DNA from: VFKU01 sp038916785
GTDB lineage: Bacteria; Hydrogenedentota; Hydrogenedentia; Hydrogenedentales; GCA-2746185
Assembly (NCBI GenBank): GCA_038916785.1
Contig: JBCLBO010000021.1
Location: 1 to 38,969 of the forward strand
Direction: 5' to 3'
DNA length: 38,969 bases
The notes beneath the pieces are model-generated. The model was not told where the DNA came from, ran no database searches, and worked only from the letters and a program-made list of their open reading frames with translations. Position 1 is the first letter of the stretch; every line of letters begins with the position of its first letter. Positions 23,346-29,988 of this stretch are shown here, in pieces. The position numbers and the translations under genes were made by a program.

Positions 23346-23374
23346 TTGACAAGGGGTTTCGCCGGGCGTACCTT
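23346..23374 (+). promoter_or_regulatory. Candidate promoter for the SRPBCC gene
   Basis: Perfect TTGACA (23346-23351), 17-nt spacer, TACCTT (23369-23374, weak -10). It lies 60 nt before the TTG start at 23435. Confidence 0.4.
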
Positions 23375-23434
23375 TCGCCGGTATGGCCAAATTCGCCGTT
23401 TCGAGCGGTGGATTGCTGACTAGAGGAAGGGCCG

Positions 23435-23878
23435 TTGGATCAACAGCAAAAGGTTTGCGCGCGGGTTAGCCAAAAACTGGCCGGCACCCCGGAGCGTGTT
23501 TATGACGCGTGGCTCGATCCGGCGATGATCGGCCGGTTCATGTTCGGTCCTGCCCTGCGCGACGAGGAGATAGTCCGCTTCACGCTGGATGGGCGGGTCG
23601 GCGGCCGCTTTTCCTTTGTCGTGCGCCGCCAAGGCCAGGAGATCGATCATATCGGCCGCTACGTCGAAATCGACCGCCCGCGCCGCCTGGTATTCACCTG
23701 GGCTGTCGCGCTGGACAGGGACGACGCGAGCCGAGTGACCATCGAGATTGTGCCCGCTGGCGCGGGTTGCGAGTTGACCCTGGTCCACGAGCTTGCCCCC
23801 GGCTTTGAACTTTTCAAGGATCGGGTTACGGAAGGCTGGACCAAGATGCTCGGCGCCCTGGGGATGAGCCTGGCTTAA
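23435..23878 (+). CDS. SRPBCC/AHSA1 family protein
   Basis: A 147-residue START-like protein of the AHSA1 (activator of Hsp90 ATPase-1-like) group. These small helix-grip proteins bind hydrophobic ligands; most bacterial members have no known substrate. Seen: KLAGTPERVYDAWLDPAMIG near the N-terminus, GRFMFGPALRDEEIVRF, VGGRFSFVVRRQGQEIDHIG, IDRPRRLVFTWAVALD and the final helix TEGWTKMLGALGMSL. A TTG start at 23435 is supported by AGAGGAAGG about 6 nt upstream and by the N-terminus matching family length. It is divergent from the ECF sigma gene, from which it could be controlled; that is inference. Confidence 0.85.
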   Translation: MDQQQKVCARVSQKLAGTPERVYDAWLDPAMIGRFMFGPALRDEEIVRFTLDGRVGGRFSFVVRRQGQEIDHIGRYVEIDRPRRLVFTWAVALDRDDASRVTIEIVPAGAGCELTLVHELAPGFELFKDRVTEGWTKMLGALGMSLA

Positions 23879-23932
23879 ACCGTGCTATCACTGTTTCCAA
23901 GGTTCGACGCGAGACACACGCCAGCGGTGTTA

Positions 23933-24067
23933 GTCCCGGAGGGACGAACTGACAGTAGCCCGCCGTTGAAACGGCGGGCTACTGTCATGATGCCCCTCCG
24001 GGGCGCAGATAGTTTGTTCAGCGAAAACTCGGCTACCGATAGTTTGCCGAGCGAAAACTCGGCTACC
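23933..24067. repeat. Composite hairpin and tandem repeat element
   Basis: Three palindromes stand in a row: GTCCC-GGA-GGGAC (23933-23945), a perfect 17-bp stem GACAGTAGCCCGCCGTT/AACGGCGGGCTACTGTC (23951-23986) and GCCCC-TCC-GGGGC (23992-24004). Two 30-nt tandem units (24008-24037 and 24038-24067, GATAGTTTG...CTCGGCTACC) follow and differ at two or three bases. It resembles REP/BIME-type elements. The rest of 23879-24303 holds no gene. Confidence 0.8.
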
Positions 24068-24148
24068 GAAGCCCCAACGAGTTCTACTCCGACCACTCCG
24101 TTGCACTTGCTGTTTGAATCCAGCGGCGAGCGCGGACCCGCCTAAGGA

Positions 24149-24178
24149 TTGAAGAGGCATGGGTTTATGTGTTAGGCT
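24149..24178 (+). promoter_or_regulatory. Weak candidate promoter for ffh
   Basis: TTGAAG (24149-24154), 18-nt spacer, TAGGCT (24173-24178). The leader to the ffh ATG would be about 120 nt. Confidence 0.3.
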
Positions 24179-24303
24179 CTTTCGCTTGGCAAGGTGTGTT
24201 TTGACGCCGGATTGCCGGGGTTCCTGACTGCGCGGGCGAAGCCTGCTTGGGGACGCTGGGTCTTTTTTCTGTTCGGCCTCCGAAATCCCATTGAGCGGTT
24301 CCC

Positions 24304-25656
24304 ATGTTTGAGACCTTATCTGAAAAACTGAACGCCGCCTTTAAGAATCTTCGCGGACAGGGCCGCCTGTCCGAGAAGAACATCAAGGACGGCCTGCAGG
24401 AAATCCGCCGGGCATTGCTCGAAGCGGACGTGAATTACAAGGTCGTCAAGAAGTTCATCGAAGACGTCGAGACGGCGGCCGTCGGCCAGGAAGTCATCAA
24501 GAGCGTCCACCCAGCGCAGCAGATCGTCAAGATTGTCCACGACCAACTCATCAGACTCATGGGCGGGTCGAACGCGCCGCTGAAGGTTTCCGACAAACCG
24601 CCAACGATCATCATGATGGTCGGCCTGCAAGGCCAAGGAAAGACGACGACCACCGGCAAGCTCGCGGTGCATCTCAAGAAAAAGGGCCACAAGCCGCTCC
24701 TGGTCGCGGCGGACGTGTATCGCCCCGCGGCGGTGAAGCAGCTCGAGGTCGTTGCGCAGCAGGCCGGGGTGGATTTCTTCGGCATGGGCACGGACGTGAA
24801 TCCGGTGGACATCTGCGTGATGGCCCAGGGCGAAGCGCAGATGCGCGGCTGCGACACGATCTTGCTGGATACGGCGGGCCGCCTGCACGTGGACGATCAG
24901 ATGATGGCCGAAGTGCGCAAGATCGCGCAGGCCGTCAAGCCGCACGAAATACTCTTCGTCGCGAACGCGATGACCGGTCAGGACGCGGTCAATTCCGCCA
25001 AGCAATTCAAGGACAGCCTTGCGCTTACCGGCGTGATTCTCACGCAGATGGACGGCGACGCGCGCGGCGGCGCGGCGATCAGCTTCATCGAAGTGACCGG
25101 GTGCCCGGTGAAGTTCGTGGGTACCGGCGAAAAGTTAGATGCGCTCGAGGCGTTCCACCCGCAACGCATGGCCGATCAGATTCTCGGTATGGGCGACATC
25201 GTTTCTTTCGTCGAAAAGGCGCAGGAAGTGGTCGACCAGGAAAAGGCGCTGAAATTCCAGGAAAAGGCGCGCAAGGCGGAGTGGAATCTCGACGATTTCC
25301 TCTCGCAATTGCAGGAAGTGAAGAAGCTCGGGTCGATCGGCGATCTGATGAAGAAAATCCCCGGCATGTCGCAGATGATGGCCGGTCAGGAGATGGATTT
25401 CGACGACGGCGATCTCAAGCACATCGAGGCGATCATTTATTCGATGACACCGCACGAGCGGCGCCACCCCAAGCTGATCGCGGCGGGCCGGCGCCGGCGC
25501 ATTGCGGACGGCAGCGGCATGATGTTGGCGGACGTGAACCGCTTGCTCAAGGATTTCGACAGGTCGCGCAAGATGATGAAGGACATGATGAAACGCGGCA
25601 AGCGCGGCGGTCCCTTCGGCGGCGGCCGCGGCATACCAAGTTTTGGAATGAATTAA
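24304..25656 (+). CDS. ffh: Signal recognition particle protein Ffh (SRP54)
   Basis: A 450-residue GTPase that, with 4.5S RNA, delivers ribosomes making membrane proteins to FtsY. The N domain begins MFETLSEKLNAAFKNLRGQG with a conserved ALLEADVNYKVVK. The G domain has the P-loop MVGLQGQGKTTTTGKLA (about 104-120), DVYRPAAVKQL, LDTAGRLHVDDQMM (the DTAGR switch) and LTQMDGDARGGAA. The M domain, rich in Met (MSQMMAGQ, SGMMLADVNRLLKDFD, MMKDMMKRGKRGG), binds the RNA and signal sequence and carries RRHPKLIAAGRRRRIADGSG. It ends in a Gly-rich tail with GIPSFG. Length is standard. It is followed by rpsP 47 nt later, a common order. Confidence 0.97.
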   Translation: MFETLSEKLNAAFKNLRGQGRLSEKNIKDGLQEIRRALLEADVNYKVVKKFIEDVETAAVGQEVIKSVHPAQQIVKIVHDQLIRLMGGSNAPLKVSDKPPTIIMMVGLQGQGKTTTTGKLAVHLKKKGHKPLLVAADVYRPAAVKQLEVVAQQAGVDFFGMGTDVNPVDICVMAQGEAQMRGCDTILLDTAGRLHVDDQMMAEVRKIAQAVKPHEILFVANAMTGQDAVNSAKQFKDSLALTGVILTQMDGDARGGAAISFIEVTGCPVKFVGTGEKLDALEAFHPQRMADQILGMGDIVSFVEKAQEVVDQEKALKFQEKARKAEWNLDDFLSQLQEVKKLGSIGDLMKKIPGMSQMMAGQEMDFDDGDLKHIEAIIYSMTPHERRHPKLIAAGRRRRIADGSGMMLADVNRLLKDFDRSRKMMKDMMKRGKRGGPFGGGRGIPSFGMN

Positions 25657-25703
25657 AGCGGGTTTTTTTAACGAAGGTATAGACACAAGGAAAAGAGCAC
25701 AAC

Positions 25704-25991
25704 ATGGCAACAGTCATCCGAATGAAGCGTGGCGGCCGCGCGCACGAGCCGTACTACCGCGTGGTCGTGGTCGACTCGCGGGACAAAGCGACGGGCCGGG
25801 TCATCGAAGAGGTGGGCGTGTATCACCCCTGCGCGAAGCCGGCGCCGAAGACCGAGATCCTCGAGGACCGCGTGCTGGACTGGCTCGGCAAGGGCGCCAA
25901 GCCGAGCGACACCGTGCGCAACGAGCTGCGCCGGCTCGGCGTGATGGCGAAATTCCACACGGCGCGCACCGCCAAGAAAAAGGGCAAGTAA
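25704..25991 (+). CDS. rpsP: Ribosomal protein bS16
   Basis: A 95-residue small-subunit ribosomal protein that helps 16S rRNA assembly. The sequence ATVIRMKRGGRAHEPYYRVVVVDSR is diagnostic (written here in part: VIRMKRGGRAHEPYYRVVV), followed by VIEEVGVYHPC and DWLGKGAKPSDTVRNELRRL. AAGGAAAAG lies 8-10 nt before the ATG. It is the first gene of the classic rpsP-trmD-rplS cluster and follows ffh. The Lys-rich tail AKKKGK is typical. Length is slightly above the minimal ~80 residues. Confidence 0.97.
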   Translation: MATVIRMKRGGRAHEPYYRVVVVDSRDKATGRVIEEVGVYHPCAKPAPKTEILEDRVLDWLGKGAKPSDTVRNELRRLGVMAKFHTARTAKKKGK

Positions 25992-26024
25992 CGCGACGCA
26001 GAGTCCGGCGCGCGGGAAGAAGCC

Positions 26025-26261
26025 ATGAAAGAGTTCATAGAACTGATTTCGAAGAAGTTGGTCGAGCACCCGGACGACGTCCAGGTGCGGCAGATCGACC
26101 GCGAAGAAGAGCAGGTGTACGAGCTGCGGGTGAACCCGGAGGACATGGGCCGGGTCATCGGCAAGAACGGCAGCGTGGCCAAGGCGGTGCGCACGCTGAT
26201 CGCCGCGGCCGCGGCCAAGAAGCAGGTGCGCGCGACCCTCGAGATCGTCGAGGAAGAGTGA
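26025..26261 (+). CDS. khpA: KH-domain RNA-binding protein KhpA (YlqC)
   Basis: A 78-residue single KH-domain protein. The GxxG loop is in GRVIGKNGSVAKAVRTLI (about 47-64), and the protein opens MKEFIELISKKLVEHPDDVQ, typical of the family. KhpA (often with KhpB) binds many RNAs and has been tied to cell elongation and sRNA function in Firmicutes; its role here is unknown. GGAAGAAGCC precedes the ATG. It sits between rpsP and trmD, its usual position, but rimM, which normally follows, is missing. Confidence 0.93.
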   Translation: MKEFIELISKKLVEHPDDVQVRQIDREEEQVYELRVNPEDMGRVIGKNGSVAKAVRTLIAAAAAKKQVRATLEIVEEE

Positions 26262-26291
26262 CGCGGCGCGCCGTCGGCGGGGCTTGGGCCG

Positions 26292-27050
26292 ATGCGCATT
26301 GACGTGCTGACGCTCTTCCCGGAGGTCTTTGATGCGCCGCTCAAGGCCGGGCTGCTCGGCAAGGGCATCGAGGCCGGGCTGCTCCGCGTCGTCGCGGCGA
26401 ACCTCCGCGACTTCGCGCCGGATCCCCACCGGACGGTGGACGATTCGCCGTTTGGCGGCGGGCCGGGCATGGTGATGAAGTGCGAGCCGCTGTTTGCGGC
26501 GGTGGACAGTTTAAGAGAAGTGAACTCGCTGCGGCGGGTCGTGCTGCTGTCGCCGCGCGGCCGCCGGCTGGATCAGGCCCTGGTGAAAGACCTGGCCCAG
26601 GCGCCGGATCTGGTGCTCATCTGCGGACGCTACGAAGGCGTGGATGAGCGCGTGAGCCAGGCGCTGTGTACCGAGGAAATCAGCATCGGCGATTACGTGA
26701 TCGGCGGCGGCGAGTTCGCCGCGCTCGTGATCATCGACGCGGTGAGCCGGATGCTGCCGGGCGTCGTGGGCGATTGGGACTCCGTGGTGACGGACTCCTT
26801 CTACGACGGGATTCTGGGGCCGCCGCAATACACGAGGCCGCCGGAGTTCCGCGGGATGCCGGCGCCGGAGGTGCTGCGCAGCGGCAATCACCCGGCGATT
26901 GCGCGGTACCGGCGCAAGGAGGCGCTGCGCGTGACGCGCGCGCGCCGGCCGGACTTGCTGGCGAGTGTGAGCGAAGAAGACCGCGCGCTATTGCGCGAGA
27001 TCGATAGAGAAGAGAAATCGTCCGGCGATGCGCCGGGTACGAAAGAGTGA
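26292..27050 (+). CDS. trmD: tRNA (guanine-N1)-methyltransferase TrmD
   Basis: A 252-residue SPOUT-class enzyme that makes m1G37 in tRNAs using S-adenosylmethionine and prevents +1 frameshifting. The opening MRIDVLTLFPEVFDAPLKAG is diagnostic, as are DDSPFGGGPGMVMKCEPLF, LICGRYEGVDERV (about 111-123) and the knot segment SIGDYVIGGGEFAALVIIDA (about 131-150). The catalytic Asp lies in the later GILGPPQYTRPPEF/Y region linker. The C-terminal helical domain ends in RRPDLLASVSEEDRALLREI. Length is normal. It begins 30 nt after khpA, and rplS follows with a 14-nt gap if its GTG at 27065 is used. Confidence 0.97.
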   Translation: MRIDVLTLFPEVFDAPLKAGLLGKGIEAGLLRVVAANLRDFAPDPHRTVDDSPFGGGPGMVMKCEPLFAAVDSLREVNSLRRVVLLSPRGRRLDQALVKDLAQAPDLVLICGRYEGVDERVSQALCTEEISIGDYVIGGGEFAALVIIDAVSRMLPGVVGDWDSVVTDSFYDGILGPPQYTRPPEFRGMPAPEVLRSGNHPAIARYRRKEALRVTRARRPDLLASVSEEDRALLREIDREEKSSGDAPGTKE

Positions 27051-27064
27051 CGAGGAGAGTGGCC

Positions 27065-27514
27065 GTGAACATCGTAGATCAAATTGCGCGCGAACAGATG
27101 AAGCCCGCGGACCAGCTGGCCAAGTTCAACGTGGGCGACACTGTCCGCGTCCATTTCCGGATCGTGGAAGGCGAAAAAGAGCGCACGCAGATATTTGAAG
27201 GCACGGTCATCGGCCGCTCCGGCGCCGAGAGCGCGACTGGGCGCTTCACCGTTCGCCGCGTCGCTTATGGCGAAGGGGTCGAGCGCGTGTTCCCGCTGCA
27301 CTCGCCCCGGCTGGAGAAGGTCGAGGTCGTGCGTCAGGGCAGCGTGCGCCGCGCGAAATTGAACTACCTGCGCGACCGTTCCGGCCGCGCCGCGCGCGTC
27401 AAGGCCAAGGGCCGCGCCTTCGTTCAGGAAGAGGGCGCTGCACCGGCGGAGGCTGCCGCGCCGGCGGAGGCTGCCGCGCCGGCCGAGAGCCCGGCGCCCA
27501 CCAAAGAAGGCTGA
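27065..27514 (+). CDS. rplS: Ribosomal protein bL19 with Ala/Glu/Pro-rich tail
   Basis: A large-subunit ribosomal protein at the subunit interface. From a GTG at 27065 it has 149 residues; the first ~115 are the L19 fold: KFNVGDTVRVHFRIVEGEKE, RTQIFEGTVIGRSG, TVRRVAYGEGVERVFPLHSP, and VRRAKLNYLRDRSGRAARVK. GAGGAGA 8 nt upstream supports GTG 27065; the longer GTG at 27047 overlaps the trmD stop. The last ~30 residues are a low-complexity tail of APAEAA repeats encoded by 18-nt tandem units (27440-27475 and on), absent from standard L19. A strong hairpin terminator follows. Confidence 0.95.
   Translation: MNIVDQIAREQMKPADQLAKFNVGDTVRVHFRIVEGEKERTQIFEGTVIGRSGAESATGRFTVRRVAYGEGVERVFPLHSPRLEKVEVVRQGSVRRAKLNYLRDRSGRAARVKAKGRAFVQEEGAAPAEAAAPAEAAAPAESPAPTKEG
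27440..27493 (+). repeat. 18-nt tandem repeat in the rplS tail
   Basis: GCACCGGCGGAGGCTGCC (27440-27457) is repeated with one change at 27458-27475, and a third, partly diverged unit follows. It encodes APAEAA repeats at the end of L19. Confidence 0.8.
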
Positions 27515-27543
27515 TACGATTCACGGAGCACTAGCGCTTTCTG

Positions 27544-27586
27544 CGGCTGTCTGCGCGAAATCACGCAGGCAGCCGTGTTATTCTTT
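27544..27586 (+). terminator. Intrinsic terminator of the rpsP-khpA-trmD-rplS operon
   Basis: CGGCTGTCTGCG (27544-27555) pairs with CGCAGGCAGCCG (27564-27575), 12 bp with one G-U pair and an 8-nt loop. It is followed by TGTTATTCTTT and lies 30 nt after the rplS stop. Confidence 0.75.
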
Positions 27587-27605
27587 GCGGGCGGGGGTTT
27601 TTCTC

Positions 27606-28304
27606 TTGATCTGTGTCCCGGTTGCGCTGGGTTTTCGGCCGTTTTCCTGGCTCCAGTCGCCCACAGGAGACGACAAGTCTGTCTTCGAGCGGGAGGCGAG
27701 CGCTGCGGGCGCGCGCGTGGTCGCGGGCGTGGACGAGGCGGGCCGTGGGCCCCTGGCTGGTCCGATTGTGGCGGCGGCGGTGGTGTTGGGCGCGCGCATC
27801 GATGGCGTGGACGACTCCAAGCGTCTGAACGAGCGCACGCGCGAATCCCTCTTCGAGATCATCATGAGCGGCGCGCACGCTGTGGGCATAGCGATTATTT
27901 CGGCGGAGCGCATTGATTGCGTCGGGATTCAACCGGCGAACTATGCGGCGATGACGCAGGCGCTTGCGGCGTTGCCGCTTCGGCCCGATTTCGCGCTGGT
28001 GGACGGATTCAATGTGCCCGGCTGCCCGGTACGGCACCGGCGCATTGTGAAGGGGGATCAGCGGTCGTGGTCGATTGGCGCGGCGAGCATCGTGGCGAAG
28101 GTGACACGTGACCGGCTGATGCTCGCGCTGGACGCGGAGTATCCCGGATACGGATTTGCACGGCACAAGGGCTACGGCACGGCGGCGCACATTGAGGCGC
28201 TCGGGCGCCTGGGGCCGTGTCCGGCGCACCGGCGCTCCTTCGCGCCGCTCGCGGTGGCCGCGAAAACGATGATATTCCTCACGGAAAAGGAAGCGACGGC
28301 ATGA
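27606..28304 (+). CDS. rnhB: Ribonuclease HII
   Basis: RNase HII cuts RNA-DNA hybrids and removes misincorporated ribonucleotides. About 232 residues. The catalytic signature VAGVDEAGRGPLAGPIVAAA supplies the first Asp and Glu. DDSKRLNERTRE follows, then ALVDGFNVPG with the third Asp. SIGAASIVAKVTRDRLMLAL supplies the last Asp, and FARHKGYGTAAHIEAL is the conserved C-terminal motif. The start is uncertain: a TTG at 27606 with GGGGG upstream is my choice, since the TTG at 27585 lies in the terminator T tract. The stop overlaps the next ATG as ATGA, so the downstream lipoprotein is translationally coupled. Confidence 0.92.
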   Translation: MICVPVALGFRPFSWLQSPTGDDKSVFEREASAAGARVVAGVDEAGRGPLAGPIVAAAVVLGARIDGVDDSKRLNERTRESLFEIIMSGAHAVGIAIISAERIDCVGIQPANYAAMTQALAALPLRPDFALVDGFNVPGCPVRHRRIVKGDQRSWSIGAASIVAKVTRDRLMLALDAEYPGYGFARHKGYGTAAHIEALGRLGPCPAHRRSFAPLAVAAKTMIFLTEKEATA

Positions 28305-29983
28305 AGTGGATGGGTGTGTGGCTGGGCATTGCGTTGTTCGCCGGGTGCGCGACCACGGGGCAAACTCCGAAAGCGGCGGATGCGCCCACGGCGTTGAAGG
28401 AGATCCAGGCCAAGGCGATGGGCCGATACCTGAGTTCGGTCGTGTACCAAAAGCTGGGCCAGGCGCCGCAGGCGATCGCGGAGTTACGCAATGCGGCGGA
28501 CCTCGCGCCGCATTCGAGCCGTCTCGTCGTGCAATTGCTCGGCGCGTACTACATGAACCAGGACTACGAAAACGCGGCGACAATGGCGGGGCGGGCGGTC
28601 GCCAACGATCCGGACAACGTCGTGCTGCACGTGTGGCTCGGCCGCATCTATTACCAACTGGAACGATTCGAAGAGGCGCAGGCGGCCTTCGAGAAGGCCG
28701 TCTCACTCGACCCGGCGAACACGGTGGCCTACGAGGCCATGGCGCAAATCCTCGAGGAGACCAACGACCTCGTCGGGGCCGTCGACACGTACCGCAAACT
28801 CATCGAGATCACGCCCGGCTCTGCGTTCCTGCACTATCAGCTCGGCGCGAGTCTCGTGCAGATGAACGATGCCGCGGGCGGGCGGGCTGGACTCGAGAAG
28901 GCGCTCGAACTGAACCCCGCGCTCACGCGCGCGCGCTATGTGCTGGGCCTGTTGCTCATGGAAGACGGGGAATACGATCGCGCGGCGGAGGAGTTCACGC
29001 GGTTCCTGAAGGAAACCCCCGGCCACGCGCAGGCGCAGGTGAACCTCACCGCGGCGCGCGCGCGCCAGGGCCAGCTGGACGAGGCGATCGATGGGCTGAC
29101 ACGAATCATCGAGGGCCCCGAAGTGCAGGCGGAGCACCACCTCCTGCGGACGTTCCTGTTGCTTCGCCGCGGCGGCCGCATCGAACCCGGCCAGAGCGCG
29201 GCGCCCAACGACGCGCCGATTTTCGGGACGCTGCTGAGCGCGCTCGCGCGCAAGACCTCGGGCGAATCCTACCGGGCGCCGCTGGACCGGCTGGACACCG
29301 TTGAGGGCGACGTGGATGCCGAGTGTAATGATTATCTAAACCGGATTGTGTCGCTGTTCGGCAAGGACCTCGGCGGATTTTTGGAGACCGAGATTGCCGC
29401 GCTACTGAAGGAAGGCCTGCGCTCGAAGTACGTCGAGATGATTCACGCGCGCGCGCTGATGGCGATCGATCGCAACGAGGACGCCGCGAAGGCGTTGAGC
29501 GGCGCCATCGAGCGCTTCGGCGGCGACAAGTGGCTGCATTATTACCTTGCGACGGTGGACGAGGAATTGAAGGACGCCGACGGCACGGAGAAGAACCTGC
29601 GCGCGGCGCTGGAGTTCGACCCGAATGACGCCGACATCTTGAATTTTCTCGGGTATCACCTTGCCGACCAGGACAAGAAAATCCCCGAGGCGAGGCAGCT
29701 CATCGAGCGCGCGTTGCAGCTCGATCCGGACAACGGCTTTTATCTCGACAGTCTTGGCTGGGTCCATTATCGGCAGGGCCGTGGCGACGAGGCGGTGGAT
29801 CACATCCGCCGGGCGATCCGCGCGATGAACACGGACGACGCGGTGCTGCGCGATCACCTTGGCGACGCGTATCTGCTGGTGGGCGACACCGATAAGGCCG
29901 TCCAGGAATGGCGGCGGGCGCTGCGGCTGGATCCGAAAATCGAAGGCGTGGAAGAGAAGATTCGCACCCACGCGCACGAGTAG
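28301..29983 (+). CDS. TPR-repeat lipoprotein
   Basis: A 560-residue lipoprotein: signal peptide MKWMGVWLGIALFAGC with Cys16 as the lipid site. The rest is mostly tetratricopeptide repeats. Examples are LSSVVYQKLGQAPQAIAELR, VVLHVWLGRIYYQLERFEEA, AVDTYRKLIEITPGSAFLHY, and near the C-terminus DADILNFLGYHLADQDKKIP and DNGFYLDSLGWVHYRQGRGD. A less regular region lies at about 300-390. The domain order (TPRs ending in a 'LGYxLAD...LDSLGWxxY' pair) is like NfrA/BtpA-style lipoproteins of unknown function that act as periplasmic scaffolds. The start overlaps the rnhB stop by 4 nt (ATGA). It is convergent with the next gene, with only 5 nt between stops. Confidence 0.85.
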   Translation: MKWMGVWLGIALFAGCATTGQTPKAADAPTALKEIQAKAMGRYLSSVVYQKLGQAPQAIAELRNAADLAPHSSRLVVQLLGAYYMNQDYENAATMAGRAVANDPDNVVLHVWLGRIYYQLERFEEAQAAFEKAVSLDPANTVAYEAMAQILEETNDLVGAVDTYRKLIEITPGSAFLHYQLGASLVQMNDAAGGRAGLEKALELNPALTRARYVLGLLLMEDGEYDRAAEEFTRFLKETPGHAQAQVNLTAARARQGQLDEAIDGLTRIIEGPEVQAEHHLLRTFLLLRRGGRIEPGQSAAPNDAPIFGTLLSALARKTSGESYRAPLDRLDTVEGDVDAECNDYLNRIVSLFGKDLGGFLETEIAALLKEGLRSKYVEMIHARALMAIDRNEDAAKALSGAIERFGGDKWLHYYLATVDEELKDADGTEKNLRAALEFDPNDADILNFLGYHLADQDKKIPEARQLIERALQLDPDNGFYLDSLGWVHYRQGRGDEAVDHIRRAIRAMNTDDAVLRDHLGDAYLLVGDTDKAVQEWRRALRLDPKIEGVEEKIRTHAHE

Positions 29984-29988
29984 CGCGA

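Noticed and set aside
24008..24067. CRISPR array
   Set aside because: Two 30-nt units are directly tandem with no spacers and no cas genes lie nearby.
24180..24303. 4.5S (SRP) RNA gene before ffh
   Set aside because: The conserved tetraloop and asymmetric-bulge sequence of SRP RNA was not found.
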